DNA of 64,000 nt from Haloarcula sp. H-GB4 (GCF_030848575.1 NZ_JAVDDX010000004.1:124001-188000); one strand, 5' to 3'. Positions 44,387-53,132 are shown, counted from the first letter of the stretch. The notes: a model not told the origin generated them from the letters alone. Numbers and translations: made by a program.

Positions 44387-44785
44387 ATGAGTGACCAACA
44401 ACCATCGGCCGACGATCTGACAGAGGAACTGACCACCGCCATCGAGGAGAATCCCGAGGCTTTCACCACGTTCGTCCGCAATCTCGATACGGTCAACGAA
44501 CTGGTCGAAGTAGCCGAACTCGGGACCGCCGCGATGGACGACGAGATGGTCACCTCCCTCGCTGGGACCGGGGCCTCGCTCGGCGAACTCGCGGATACGG
44601 CCGCCAGCGATGACACCCGGGGCGCGCTACAGACCGTCCTTGACGCACTCGGCGACGCGAACTCCAGCGGGCCAGTCGATCTACACGACCTCTGGAACGG
44701 GATTCGAAGCGGCGAGATTCTCACCGGCATCCAATACGTGCTCGCGATTGTCCGGTCTCTCGGTCGTACGGTCCAAAACCAGTGA
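44387..44785 (+). CDS. DUF1641 family protein
   Basis: A 132-residue acidic helical protein of the DUF1641 family, with the domain core ETAASDDTRGALQ-like helix region followed by LHDLWNGIRSGEILTGIQYV near the end. DUF1641 genes often sit next to SQR or formate dehydrogenase and may be accessory subunits. It lies 11 bp after the SQR gene and has a GTGATCATCA-type spacer; no metal site is evident. Confidence 0.8.
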   Translation: MSDQQPSADDLTEELTTAIEENPEAFTTFVRNLDTVNELVEVAELGTAAMDDEMVTSLAGTGASLGELADTAASDDTRGALQTVLDALGDANSSGPVDLHDLWNGIRSGEILTGIQYVLAIVRSLGRTVQNQ

Positions 44786-44909
44786 AATCAGATTTTTCTC
44801 GGTACTCGCGCGGGCAAGAGGAAAGAACCAGCTGATAGATAGGCTGACCACTATCTACATCCAGAAGAATCAGTTGCTGCCGGTGTGAAACCAATTAGGT
44901 CCCGACTGT

Positions 44910-45134
44910 TCACCGGGTATCGACAGAACAGGTGTCGACGCCTAGGAGTCCGTACAGCCCGCAGAATCCAGTGAATCCGGTGACGAGTAGCAACACCGAG
45001 GCGAGCCCGAGCACGGGCGCAAGTATCGCCGGCAACGGAACGGCGCTGGCGAGGATACCGAGCGATACCAATCCTGCAAGCGCACCGATAAGGATTCTGG
45101 CAGTCTTGTCCGTCGAACCGACGTTACGATCCAT
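44910..45134 (-). CDS. YgaP-like DUF2892 membrane protein
   Basis: A 74-residue protein with the YgaP/DUF2892 pattern: a charged start MDRNVGSTDKTARILIGALA, two hydrophobic helices (about 13-33 and 36-56), and the conserved GFTGFCGLYGLLGVDTC with two Cys. YgaP-type membrane domains often accompany rhodaneses. It points toward the sulfur block, so a link to persulfide handling is plausible. Confidence 0.85.
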   Translation of the reverse strand: MDRNVGSTDKTARILIGALAGLVSLGILASAVPLPAILAPVLGLASVLLLVTGFTGFCGLYGLLGVDTCSVDTR

Positions 45135-45332
45135 GCAAGATGCTTAGTTCCCCAGAGGTAATAACTCTTTGATTGTGCAATATAAGCAATAGCGTTTCAT
45201 TGGACCTGTTCAAGACAGTAAGGATGTTGATTCCAGACAGAATACTCATTATCCTAGCAATGATATGAGCGAATTTTCGAGACTTTCAGCATGTAGCCAC
45301 TCAGACTGCGCGCTAACCCGAACAGAGCAACA

Positions 45333-45600
45333 CTACCCAATCCTTGTCGCCTTCTTAGGCAGCGTCAGCGTATTGTCCACTGTAGTCAGCGGCGAATGTT
45401 CGGACTTACCGGTCAACTCGACCTGCACAAGCAAGCCCATCGTTCGCCAGGTCGAGTACAACAGGCAGGCAAATGCAGAGTAGAAGAACCGTAGCCGAAA
45501 TCCCTAGACGCCGTCGCGGCCACGAACCGCTTGATAGACCTGTAGCCACTCTCAGTTTCCCACCTGTAGCCACACTCCGTGAGGTTCCCACCCCCCGACT
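45333..45600 (-). pseudogene. C-terminal part of a haloarchaeal transposase
   Basis: On the minus strand the frames give ESGYRSIKRFVAATASRDFG, then after a frameshift LRFFYSAFACLLYSTWRTMG and LVQVELTGKSEHSPL with VDNTLTLPKKATRIG and a stop. This is the same transposase C-terminus as at 29.17 kb. An internal ~20-bp direct duplication (GTGGCTACAGG twice) lies at the upstream end. The catalytic core is absent, so the element is dead. Confidence 0.65.
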
Positions 45601-45691
45601 CGTCATGAACACCTCTACCAGCGAGGCGAAGGGTCGGAACATCCGCCTCCAGCTTTCAGCACAAGCCTCGACCATGGCTGAGACAATGTCG

Positions 45692-45847
45692 CTACTGCTC
45701 ACCTGGCGGTTCGTAGTCATCTGAGAGGAAGATACTGTCTTGCTCCGGGTCGAAATAGACCTCCAGAGCCCGAAGTGAGCCGGCATAGGCTGCAATCATC
45801 ACAAACACGAATCCGATCAGGCCGGGAAAGAGGAGTTCAAGAACCAT
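45692..45847 (-). CDS. 51-residue small membrane protein
   Basis: A 51-residue ORF (ATG 45847, TAG 45692-45694) with one N-terminal hydrophobic helix, LELLFPGLIGFVFVMIAAYA (about 3-22), then an acidic tail (FDPEQDSIFLSDDYEPPGEQ). It is open and compact, but I recognise no family. The transposase remnant begins ~90 bp beyond its stop. It may be a haloarchaeal membrane peptide; support is the strong helix-plus-acidic-tail pattern and the start. Confidence 0.5.
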   Translation of the reverse strand: MVLELLFPGLIGFVFVMIAAYAGSLRALEVYFDPEQDSIFLSDDYEPPGEQ

Positions 45848-45951
45848 TATGCTACGTCTGCCACGTCTACCTAATAAAAGACCCTAGTCAGTTTACGTGT
45901 CCGGTAATTACTCCGGTTAGATATTTACCGGTGGTCGTTGTATCAAATGAT

Positions 45952-46146
45952 ATGAATCTGCCCTCCAGACAGTTGTCTTCTGAGGTTCGCCAGTTGCTTT
46001 TTGTAGCGGTCTCAGCCACCACGGCCGTTGTTTTGTCGTACGGTTACGTGACGACGGCGGGACTCTCAGAGATGGTGTTTGCTATTGTCGGAGCGGGTCT
46101 GTTGCTTGCACTGTTGGTGATTCTTCCGGTCATACTTCTCGACTGA
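45952..46146 (+). CDS. 64-residue two-helix membrane protein
   Basis: A 64-residue protein starting at ATG 45952 with a polar N-terminus (MNLPSRQLSSEVRQ) and two hydrophobic helices (about 15-36 and 41-62), ending ILLD. It follows an AT-rich promoter-like segment with TATTTACC about 30 bp upstream. No family is recognised. It diverges from the 51-residue gene. Confidence 0.55.
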   Translation: MNLPSRQLSSEVRQLLFVAVSATTAVVLSYGYVTTAGLSEMVFAIVGAGLLLALLVILPVILLD

Positions 46147-46324
46147 ATCGGGAGTCGAACTAGTGTGGGTGAGCGTCACATATCAAGCAGTGTGTGGCGT
46201 ATGACAGTATTCTGAGCCGGTATCCACCCAGACTAGAGGCGGGCGTGGGGCCGCTCATCATCAAACGCCTCGGTATTCTGGAGAAATATTAATGAGACTA
46301 CCAGACTATTGTAAAATCTCACAC

Positions 46325-47161
46325 ATGGAATACACACGTGAGGAGTCGCTCTTGCGACTTCGAGAGACAGTCGAGCAAGGAGAGCCGATAATCGGTGCCG
46401 GTGCGGGGACAGGAATCTCCGCGAAGTTCGCCGAGCGCGGCGGTGTCGACCTGCTCATCATTTATAACTCCGGCCGCTACCGAATGAATGGGCGCGGGTC
46501 ACTCGCCGGGCTACTCCCGTACGGTGACGCAAACGAGATCGTTTGTGAAATGGGCCACGAGGTCATCCCAGTCGTCGAAGACACGCCGGTGCTTGCGGGC
46601 GTCAACGGCACTGATCCGTTTCGGCAAATGGACGTGTTCATCGAAGATCTAAAACGGCGAGGGTTCTCCGGAGTGCAGAACTTCCCGACAGTCGGCCTCA
46701 TCGACGAGGACAGCGGGTTCCGGCAGAACCTCGAGGAGACCGGGATGGGCTACGACAAGGAAGTTGACATGATCCGAGAGGCGGCCAGTCAGGACATGCT
46801 CACTTGCCCGTACGTGTTCAGCGAGACACAGGCCCGTGAGATGGCCGAGGCGGGCGCTGACGTCATCGTCTCACACATGGGGCTGACGACATCCGGCGAC
46901 ATCGGTGCGGAGACGGCACTCGATTTGGAAGCGGCAGCCGAGCGGGTACAGGCCCATCACGATGCTGCGAAGGACGTGAACGAAGACGTCCTCGTTATCT
47001 GTCACGGCGGCCCGATTGCGTGGCCTGATGACGCTGCGTACGTCCTCGAACATACCGACGGCGTCGTCGGCTTCTTCGGAGCCTCCAGCATTGAGCGGCT
47101 GCCGACAGAGGAAGCCATCGAGAACCAGGCTCGCGAGTTCAAGGGAATCGACATCCAATGA
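46325..47161 (+). CDS. PEP-hydrolase/TIM-barrel family protein
   Basis: A 278-residue TIM-barrel enzyme of the family named phosphoenolpyruvate hydrolase-like, which contains a barrel seen as half of plant Tm-1-type proteins. Motifs include IIGAGAGTGISAKFAERGGV (about 22-41), GLLPYGDANEIVCEMG (about 63-78) and the metal-site ADVIVSHMGLTTSGDIG. Its stop overlaps the cupin start by 4 bp. The third gene of this run encodes the other half of the Tm-1-type protein, so the two probably act on the same substrate. Confidence 0.8.
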   Translation: MEYTREESLLRLRETVEQGEPIIGAGAGTGISAKFAERGGVDLLIIYNSGRYRMNGRGSLAGLLPYGDANEIVCEMGHEVIPVVEDTPVLAGVNGTDPFRQMDVFIEDLKRRGFSGVQNFPTVGLIDEDSGFRQNLEETGMGYDKEVDMIREAASQDMLTCPYVFSETQAREMAEAGADVIVSHMGLTTSGDIGAETALDLEAAAERVQAHHDAAKDVNEDVLVICHGGPIAWPDDAAYVLEHTDGVVGFFGASSIERLPTEEAIENQAREFKGIDIQ

Positions 47162-47586
47162 GCGACTACTTCGTCGCCCCCGACGACGTGGAGAGTCAAC
47201 TGTTCGATTGGGGCGCACTCAAATGGATGAGCACGCCCGAGGTCACTGACGGAGAGCGGTTCAGCGCCGGTGTCGTGAAGCTCGAACCCGGCAAGGGCCA
47301 CGAGCGACACACCCACCCCGAGAGCGACGAGATCCTGTACGTCGTTCGCGGCGAGGGCGAACAGGAGGTCGACGACGAAACTCGCGATATTGCCACCGGC
47401 GATATGGTGTTCATTCCTGAGGGCGTCGAACACGGGACGGTCAACACCGGGTGGGAACCGCTCGTCCTGTTTGCGGTCTACGCGCCGCCGGGACCGGAAG
47501 ACGTGCTTCGTGACCTCCCGGAGTGTGAGATTGTTCCAGCCGGCAAACTGCCGACGCCGGAAAACGTCGACCCGGAGGCGAAGTGA
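47158..47586 (+). CDS. Cupin-domain protein in Tm-1-like operon
   Basis: A 142-residue cupin with both metal motifs: GKGHERHTHPESDEILYVVR (about 43-62, three His and Glu) and GDMVFIPEGVEHGTVN (about 81-96). It sits between the PEP-hydrolase-like and Tm-1-like genes with overlaps on both sides (ATGA, TGATG). A mononuclear-metal isomerase or dioxygenase role is possible. Cupins are too diverse to assign a substrate. Confidence 0.82.
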   Translation: MSDYFVAPDDVESQLFDWGALKWMSTPEVTDGERFSAGVVKLEPGKGHERHTHPESDEILYVVRGEGEQEVDDETRDIATGDMVFIPEGVEHGTVNTGWEPLVLFAVYAPPGPEDVLRDLPECEIVPAGKLPTPENVDPEAK

Positions 47587-48806
47587 TGGCGATCGTTCTC
47601 GTGGGGACGCTCGATACAAAAGGCGAGGAGTTCGCCTTCGCTCGCGATGTCATTGAGGGACAGGGCGTTGACGTACACGTCATCGACGTTGGCGTGCTAG
47701 ACGACGCCGGGTTTGAGCCGGACACGACCGCCGCCGAGGTGGCCGAAGCTGCCGGGACGACCCTCGACGAGTTACGTGCGGATAGCGATCGGGGAGAGGC
47801 GATGACAGCGATGGGTGAAGGAGCCGCTGCCGTCGTCACCGACCTCTTCGAGTCGGGGGAGCTGGCGGGCGTCCTCGGACTCGGCGGCTCCGGGAATACG
47901 TCGATCGCGACAAGGGCGATGCGGGCACTCCCAGTGGGCGTGCCGAAGCTGATGGTCTCGACGATGGCTTCGGGTGACACCGAGCCGTACGTCGGCTCGA
48001 CTGACATCGCGATGATGTACTCCGTCGCCGACATTGAGGGACTCAATCAGCTCTCACGGCAGGTCATCTCGAACGCTGCGCTGGCGATGGTCGGGATGGG
48101 CACTACCGAGTCAGACGTAACGGTCGAGGACCGTCCAACCGTCGGTATCACGATGTTTGGCGTCACTACGCCCTGCGTTCAGGCGGCCAGAGAACACCTC
48201 GAAGAAGCGGGGTACGAGACCATCGTCTTCCACGCCACCGGCACTGGCGGGCAGGCGATGGAGCGGCTGATCCGGGAAGGTATCATCGACGGCGTGCTTG
48301 ACATAACGACAACCGAGTGGGCGGACGAACTCGTCGGCGGTGTGCTCAGCGCTGGGCCGGAGCGATTAGACGCCGCAGCCCAGACGGGCGTTCCACAGGT
48401 TGTCTCAACGGGGGCGCTCGACATGGTAAACTTCGGCCCGCGTGATTCGGTCCCCGACGAGTTCGAGGGGCGGCAGTTCCACGTCCACAACCCACAGGTG
48501 ACGCTGATGCGAACCACGCCTGAGGAATGTGCGGAGCTGGGCGAAATCCTCGCAACAAAGCTGAATGCCGCGACTGGCCCAGCGGCAGTGGCACTCCCGC
48601 TCGGCGGGATCTCGATGCTCGATGTCGAGGGAGAGGACTTCTACGACCCCGAGGCGGATGCGGCGCTGTTCGACGCCATCCACGAGCACATCGACCCGGC
48701 TGTCGAACTGTTCGAAATGGAGGTTTCCATCAACGACGAGGCGTTTGCACGGGCACTGGCGGAGAAACTGGACGAGTACATGCGTGCCGCCGGTGTCGGT
48801 CCCTGA
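47586..48806 (+). CDS. Tm-1-like ATP-binding domain protein (UPF0261)
   Basis: A 406-residue UPF0261/Tm-1-like protein. The N-terminal half has LVGTLDTKGEEFAFARDVIE (about 4-23) and the glycine-rich site GVLGLGGSGNTSIATRAMR (about 98-116). The C-terminal half continues with VDDRPTVGITMFGVTTPCVQ and HATGTGGQAMERLIREG. In plant and fungal Tm-1 proteins the UPF0261 and PEP-hydrolase barrels are fused; here they are separate and flank a cupin. The catalytic role is unknown. A GTG at 47583 is an alternative start. Confidence 0.85.
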   Translation: MAIVLVGTLDTKGEEFAFARDVIEGQGVDVHVIDVGVLDDAGFEPDTTAAEVAEAAGTTLDELRADSDRGEAMTAMGEGAAAVVTDLFESGELAGVLGLGGSGNTSIATRAMRALPVGVPKLMVSTMASGDTEPYVGSTDIAMMYSVADIEGLNQLSRQVISNAALAMVGMGTTESDVTVEDRPTVGITMFGVTTPCVQAAREHLEEAGYETIVFHATGTGGQAMERLIREGIIDGVLDITTTEWADELVGGVLSAGPERLDAAAQTGVPQVVSTGALDMVNFGPRDSVPDEFEGRQFHVHNPQVTLMRTTPEECAELGEILATKLNAATGPAAVALPLGGISMLDVEGEDFYDPEADAALFDAIHEHIDPAVELFEMEVSINDEAFARALAEKLDEYMRAAGVGP

Positions 48807-49237
48807 GAGAACCCAATACTACATGCTCGACGTTCGAGCCTTGCCAGAATCCGCATACTGGCGGCCCGTCGAAAGGAAGGGCTGCCCCCACCTGATCGTG
48901 TCAGGGCAAGTATCGGGACAGCAGCTTTCTGACGGCTGCCACGCGGGTTCTCTCCCCGCTACCGCCACTTGGCTACAGGTCCACCGACTGCCCGTTCGTT
49001 GAGATCGATCTCGTGTTGTCACAGCGTCTCCCGTGATGTGGCGGCTGGTATCCCACAACTATCGTCACACCGAGAGCAGTCGCGCTACTCGAAAGCAACG
49101 TGTAGATTTTACACCCATTGGACAAGGTGTACCCGAACGCGTCCCGCTCGGTTCCATCGCTTTCCAGAACCCGAACAATCCCGTCGGTGCTGTCGCGGAA
49201 GTAAAACAGATCCCGATCGCCCCGGGGATTCCCCCGC
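48807..49237. other. 431-bp convergent spacer, no gene seen
   Basis: It separates the Tm-1 operon from the DoxX gene, which run toward each other, so only terminators are needed here. A long plus frame (49033-49344) antisense to DoxX has no features. Nothing else was seen. Confidence 0.4.
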
Positions 49238-49627
49238 TCAGTCAGTGTACCAGTACGCCCAGAGGATCAACACGCCCTGAACGGGCAGCCGTGCCCAGCG
49301 GACCAGTGCAGATGGATCGCCGCCACCCGTTCCCTCAATGGTGACCATTGAGACAGCCATATAGACGTTCGCGGGAAAGATCGCGACGAGCAATGCGATC
49401 GTCGCCCAGGCAGCGTACGAGCGCGTCCGCGGGACCAGCAGACCAAGCCCGACGGCGATTTCGGCGACGCCGGACAGATACACCAGCGCAAGTGGCGCCG
49501 GCAAGACCGGTGGGACGATCTGGACGTATAGTTCCGGTACGACGAAATGTAATATCCCAGCAACGACATACAGGAGCGCCATCACGTAGCACAACGGCCG
49601 TTTGAACTGCCGCAAGCCAACACGCAT
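49238..49627 (-). CDS. DoxX-family membrane protein
   Basis: A 129-residue protein with four hydrophobic helices and the DoxX/SURF4-type pattern: MALLYVVAGILHFVVPELYV (about 16-35), YLSGVAEIAVGLGLLVPRTR (about 50-69) and a C-terminal VLILWAYWYTD. DoxX is a thiosulfate:quinone oxidoreductase subunit in some archaea, but most family members have unknown roles. The sulfur block is 4-12 kb away. It stands alone. Confidence 0.82.
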   Translation of the reverse strand: MRVGLRQFKRPLCYVMALLYVVAGILHFVVPELYVQIVPPVLPAPLALVYLSGVAEIAVGLGLLVPRTRSYAAWATIALLVAIFPANVYMAVSMVTIEGTGGGDPSALVRWARLPVQGVLILWAYWYTD

Positions 49628-49702
49628 CTACTACCAGATATGGCGGCCAGTGGAAAGCAAGTTGGGATTTGTGTTCCAGAACGGAAACAGAGTGGCGGCT
49701 GC

Positions 49703-50284
49703 TCACCCTGGAAGAAAGAGATTGAGAATTGCGACTACCAATCCGGCAAGTCCCATCCGGGCGGCGGCAACGTACCACCGCTGGCCCGAAATCGATCCCA
49801 TGTAGGCGCCGAACACACCTAACACACCGATACCCAGACCGACTGCAATGAGTGCCGCCTCTGCCATTGTGACGACGGACCCTGCTACAAGAAATGGGGC
49901 CAGTGGAATCAGAATCCCGATAAGTGGCCCCAGCCCGCTCATCGTAGCGTGGACGAAGCGAGCACCGCGCTGGTTCTGCTGAACGCGGGTATCATCAAGA
50001 TCCGTGAGCATCGCCTGCTCGATACGCCTGATTTCCGCCCGGGTTTCAGCACGTTCGATTTCCCAGACGCTCCAGACCGCAGAAGTTCCGAGCCCGACTG
50101 CCGCGCCCAGTCCGATTTTGATGACAGTGTACCCGTCCGGAACTCCCGAGAGAACAGCGCCAACGATGATGCCAATGCTTGTGAGCGTCCCGTCGAAGCC
50201 GTTTGAGACGAAATACCGACGGGAGATTGCAAGGACATCTTCCTTCTCAAGAAGCCGTCTGAAGAGTTGTCGAATGGACGCCAC
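49703..50284 (-). CDS. VIT/CCC1-family metal transporter-like protein
   Basis: A 193-residue membrane protein of the VIT1/CCC1 family: RRYFVSNGFDGTLTSIGIIVGA (about 22-43, first helix with the family Asp), GLGAAVGLGTSAVWSVWEIERA, a soluble helical insert, then two to three further helices. VIT proteins move Fe2+ or Mn2+. The metal-binding Glu-rich insert of true VIT1 is replaced by a short charged helix (RAETRAEIRRIEQAMLTDL), so transport activity is uncertain. It lies 6 bp after the DUF211 gene. Confidence 0.82.
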   Translation of the reverse strand: MASIRQLFRRLLEKEDVLAISRRYFVSNGFDGTLTSIGIIVGAVLSGVPDGYTVIKIGLGAAVGLGTSAVWSVWEIERAETRAEIRRIEQAMLTDLDDTRVQQNQRGARFVHATMSGLGPLIGILIPLAPFLVAGSVVTMAEAALIAVGLGIGVLGVFGAYMGSISGQRWYVAAARMGLAGLVVAILNLFLPG

Positions 50285-50290
50285 GACGTC

Positions 50291-50581
50291 TCAGCCATCC
50301 TGTAACGTCCGTCGATCCGTAACAACGGAATCACCGCAGGCAACCTGGTCCACAGAGTGTACGGACCCACCGAGGTTTTTGATTGTTTCATCAATCGCCT
50401 CGAAGTCCAGATCATCGCTCTCAAAGGTTAGCTTGATGTTTTGCACTTCCTGATCTAGTTCGATCAGAGACGACGTTACGCCCTCGACGCTTTCAATTTC
50501 GGCCAGTTGATTGGTGAACGTCAGTAGCGGCGGGTCGTGTGGTTTCAGTACATCGATGACAAGGCGTCGGACTGCTGCCAT
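50291..50581 (-). CDS. DUF211 family protein
   Basis: A 96-residue protein of the DUF211 family, an alpha/beta ferredoxin-like archaeal domain: RRLVIDVLKPHDPPLLTFTN (about 5-24), ESVEGVTSSLIELDQEVQNI and KNLGGSVHSVDQVACGD at the end. It precedes the VIT-like gene by 6 bp and is co-transcribed with it. DUF211 proteins often sit beside membrane proteins, and a metal-sensing or regulatory role is conceivable. Confidence 0.88.
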   Translation of the reverse strand: MAAVRRLVIDVLKPHDPPLLTFTNQLAEIESVEGVTSSLIELDQEVQNIKLTFESDDLDFEAIDETIKNLGGSVHSVDQVACGDSVVTDRRTLQDG

Positions 50582-50914
50582 ATCACAACACGCGAGGGGT
50601 TATAATAAAAATGTGTGCCAACACCACACAGTCACCGCACGAAACGTATCGAGGCACCTAACGACGGTGCTATCCGTTCGCTATCCGGGTACAGATGACA
50701 GACACTCTGCAGGCGAGATGTTATTAGAAGCCCCTGTGTAGTTCTTCAAACAGCGTCTCTGAAGTACCATGCATCTGAGAAGGCATCGATGCGAACAGTT
50801 TGAGACGCAGAAGCCACACTCAACGAGGAGCGAATAGGGACCCGTCTCTGAGTACCGCGCTACGCCCTCCGTTGCCCAGATAGCTGACTGGCATGCAAAC
50901 ACGCGACTACCAGT
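50582..50914. other. 333-bp divergent spacer
   Basis: Spacer between the DUF211 and tandem UspA genes. A minus-strand frame (50902-50681) is open but Cys-rich and unsupported. It probably holds both promoters; no repeat was seen. Confidence 0.4.
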
Positions 50915-51799
50915 ATGTACGACACCATCCTGTTCCCGACCGACGGAAGCGACGCCGCAGAATCGGTACTTGAATACGCGCTACAGATCGCAGCCGAACA
51001 TGAGGCGACGATACACATCCTCAACGTCGCCGACACTGGCCGAGACAGCGTCACCACGATTCGTGGCGAGGTCATCGACGTGCTCGAAACAGAAGGCGAG
51101 CGCATCGTGGCGGAAGCCGAACAATATGCGAAAGACGCCGGCGTTCCCGCCGTCTCTGCGGTCCTCCAGGGTGACCCGCACAAGACGATAGTCGACTACA
51201 GCCAACAGTCCGACAGTGATTGCATCGTTATGCCGACTCACGGACAGCGTGGGATCAAGCGAATACTGCTCGGAAGCGTGACTGAGCGTGTCATCAACAC
51301 AGCAGAAGTTCCTGTCACTGCGGTCAACCCTGACAGAGATCGGTCACTCGTGTATCCGCCACAGCACGTCCTCGTCCCGACAGATGGGAGCCGTGGTGCA
51401 GATCTCGCACTGGCAGAAGGGATTGCTGTCGCGAGGGCGACGGGCGCAACACTCCATCTGCTTCACGTTGTCGAGACCGGCGGTCTCGGGCCTGATGCAC
51501 GCTCCGTCCTGAAAGAGGGGGAGTTGGCCGAGCGGGCGGATGAGATTATCGCTGAAGCGACTGAGAAGATCGACGACACATCGCTTGACACGATAACCAG
51601 CGTCATTGAGTACGGTGACCCCTCGAAGGTGATTTGCGACTACATCGACGCGAATGAAGTCGATCTCGCGGTTATGGGGACACACGGACAAACTGATTTC
51701 AGCAGGTACGTCATGGGTGGCGTCAGCGCCAAAATCGTCCGAAAGTCCCCAGTCCCGGTGACGTGGGTTCGCGAGCCTGAATCCGAATCAGATGAGTAG
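50915..51799 (+). CDS. Tandem universal stress protein
   Basis: A 294-residue protein with two UspA domains. The first (about 1-143) begins ILFPTDGSDAAESVLEYA and ends MPTHGQRGIKRILLGSVTER; the second (about 150-288) begins VLVPTDGSRGADLALAEG and ends MGTHGQTDFSRYVMGGVS. Both keep the ATP-binding GT/THGQ pattern. It is a different branch from the 36.6-kb tandem protein. It stands alone, upstream of rdfA. Confidence 0.88.
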   Translation: MYDTILFPTDGSDAAESVLEYALQIAAEHEATIHILNVADTGRDSVTTIRGEVIDVLETEGERIVAEAEQYAKDAGVPAVSAVLQGDPHKTIVDYSQQSDSDCIVMPTHGQRGIKRILLGSVTERVINTAEVPVTAVNPDRDRSLVYPPQHVLVPTDGSRGADLALAEGIAVARATGATLHLLHVVETGGLGPDARSVLKEGELAERADEIIAEATEKIDDTSLDTITSVIEYGDPSKVICDYIDANEVDLAVMGTHGQTDFSRYVMGGVSAKIVRKSPVPVTWVREPESESDE

Positions 51800-51926
51800 G
51801 TCGGTTCGTGAATCGATCAACTCATACTAGCGCACAAGTCGATAAAGCTCTGCGTGTGAGGAGCCTCGGCAGTACTCCCGATATGCGAGAGTGTTTAGTA
51901 ACTATGGGGCACACATAAATCGGAGC

Positions 51927-52541
51927 ATGACCACAGACGACTCACAGTCCGGTGGGGGAACGAGCAAGGTCGAAGCCGTAATTCAAAAATATGACCTTGT
52001 CGGGATGGGTGCAGAGCTTGAGAATCGGTGGGTTGGTGCTGACGGGGCGGAAGAAAGTACTCGCGACCTTGCTGACTATTTCAACCGATCGGTGCTTGAG
52101 TCCGCCATCGAGGGGAGTGACGCTCCAACATTGAGCGGCGATATCGAGCAGGTCTATCAGTCACTTCGCGAGGATGACGCCGACGCCCCGCTCATACGCT
52201 CCCGCCTCGAACAGAGCGGAGTCGATGTCGAATCTGTGATGGCTGATTTTATTTCCCACCAGACGGTGTATCGCTATCTCAAGAACGACCGTGGCGCGGC
52301 CCGACCCGAGCAGACGCCCGCAGAACGGAAAGAAAACGCTATTGATTCAATACAGCGTCTCCGGGGCCGAACAACCGCTGTAACGAGACAAACAATCGAG
52401 AGTCTGGAAAAAAATGACGCTATCTCAGCAGGCGATTTCAGCATTATCAACGAAGTACAGGTGTTGTGTGAGGACTGCGGCCGTAGCTACGATATTGTCG
52501 CGTTTCTGGAGCAGGGTGGCTGCGACTGCCAAACCACATGA
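51927..52541 (+). CDS. rdfA: RdfA-family (rod-determining factor) protein
   Basis: A 204-residue acidic protein that matches the haloarchaeal RdfA family, named for a Haloferax protein needed for rod shape. Features: GMGAELENRWVG and ESTRDLADYFNRSVLESAIE near the N-terminus, SHQTVYRYLKN in the middle, IQRLRGRTTAVTRQTIESL, and a final zinc site VLCEDCGRSY...GGCDC. ATG 51927 is preferred over a GTG 12 codons upstream because a TATA-like TTTAGTAAC lies about 30 bp before it. It is followed by two paralogous small zinc-finger genes. Haloarchaea hold several paralogues, so the precise role is not certain. Confidence 0.8.
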   Translation: MTTDDSQSGGGTSKVEAVIQKYDLVGMGAELENRWVGADGAEESTRDLADYFNRSVLESAIEGSDAPTLSGDIEQVYQSLREDDADAPLIRSRLEQSGVDVESVMADFISHQTVYRYLKNDRGAARPEQTPAERKENAIDSIQRLRGRTTAVTRQTIESLEKNDAISAGDFSIINEVQVLCEDCGRSYDIVAFLEQGGCDCQTT

Positions 52542-52625
52542 GGTCAGCTGTCCTTATTGTCAAAAGGAAGCTAGTAGCCCAGCCGGCGACCCTGTAGGCA
52601 GACACTACCCCACGACAGCAATCGG

Positions 52626-52904
52626 TCAGCCAAGCCTCGAGAATCGAGCGGTCTTACAATCGACATCGCAGAACGCGTATTCCGTGACGTTGCCAGCACT
52701 ATCTCTGGTAGTGACATTTCGATACCGGACGTTGTCGCTGATCGGCGTTCCACAGTGATCGCAGTGTCGCGTTGCAATCGAGCTAATTACGACCCTGATA
52801 GACTGGCTCTCAACGCTTTCAGGGACTGCCCTCCGCGCTTGGTCTGCGTTTGCGATGTCTGCTGATTGTTGGCTACGGTACTTCTGGGTGTTTTGTGCGT
52901 TCAT
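52626..52904 (-). CDS. Small treble-clef-like zinc-finger protein, copy 1
   Basis: A 92-residue protein with four Cys at 48, 51, 79 and 83: HCDHCGTPISDNVRY and TRDSAGNVTEYAFCDVDC. The CxxCG...FCxxxC layout is that of a treble-clef or TRASH-like zinc finger. A paralogue at 53565 has Cys at exactly the same four positions. Start 52904 (MNAQNTQ) is preferred over 52964 because it aligns with the paralogue's start. On its strand it lies 101 nt downstream of the conserved hairpin element. Function unknown. Confidence 0.75.
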   Translation of the reverse strand: MNAQNTQKYRSQQSADIANADQARRAVPESVESQSIRVVISSIATRHCDHCGTPISDNVRYRNVTTRDSAGNVTEYAFCDVDCKTARFSRLG

Positions 52905-53005
52905 GATGTCGCTGATTATGATTGTGTAGTTGGTGTCGCACCGCTTCGTGAGGTGGGCCGTCACGACCCGAAAACCGTCGGCTGGTGCTTTGGGACCAGC
53001 CAGGA

Positions 53006-53132
53006 CTGACGTTTTCCACCTGTGTGCCGGCGCTTGCCCGCACTGTGGTGGTCTACGTCAGTTTACAATTTGAAAAATGTAAAAAATGTAAAACCGGATG
53101 TAGAACGGTCTGCACCGATCAAGTGCTGGGAC
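53006..53132 (-). promoter_or_regulatory. Conserved leader element with 56-nt hairpin, copy 1 (upstream of zinc-finger gene)
   Basis: On the minus strand this ~127-bp unit begins with GTCCC (53132-53128), passes an AT-rich TTTTACATTTTTTACATTTTT stretch, and ends in a hairpin at 53061-53006. The outer arms are ACTGACGT/ACGTCAGT, the inner arms CCACC/GGTGG, then GTGC-G-GGC/GCC-G-GCAC around an AAGC loop. It lies 101 nt before the zinc-finger gene start at 52904. Two other copies share the same GTCCC-to-hairpin spacing. Confidence 0.65.
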
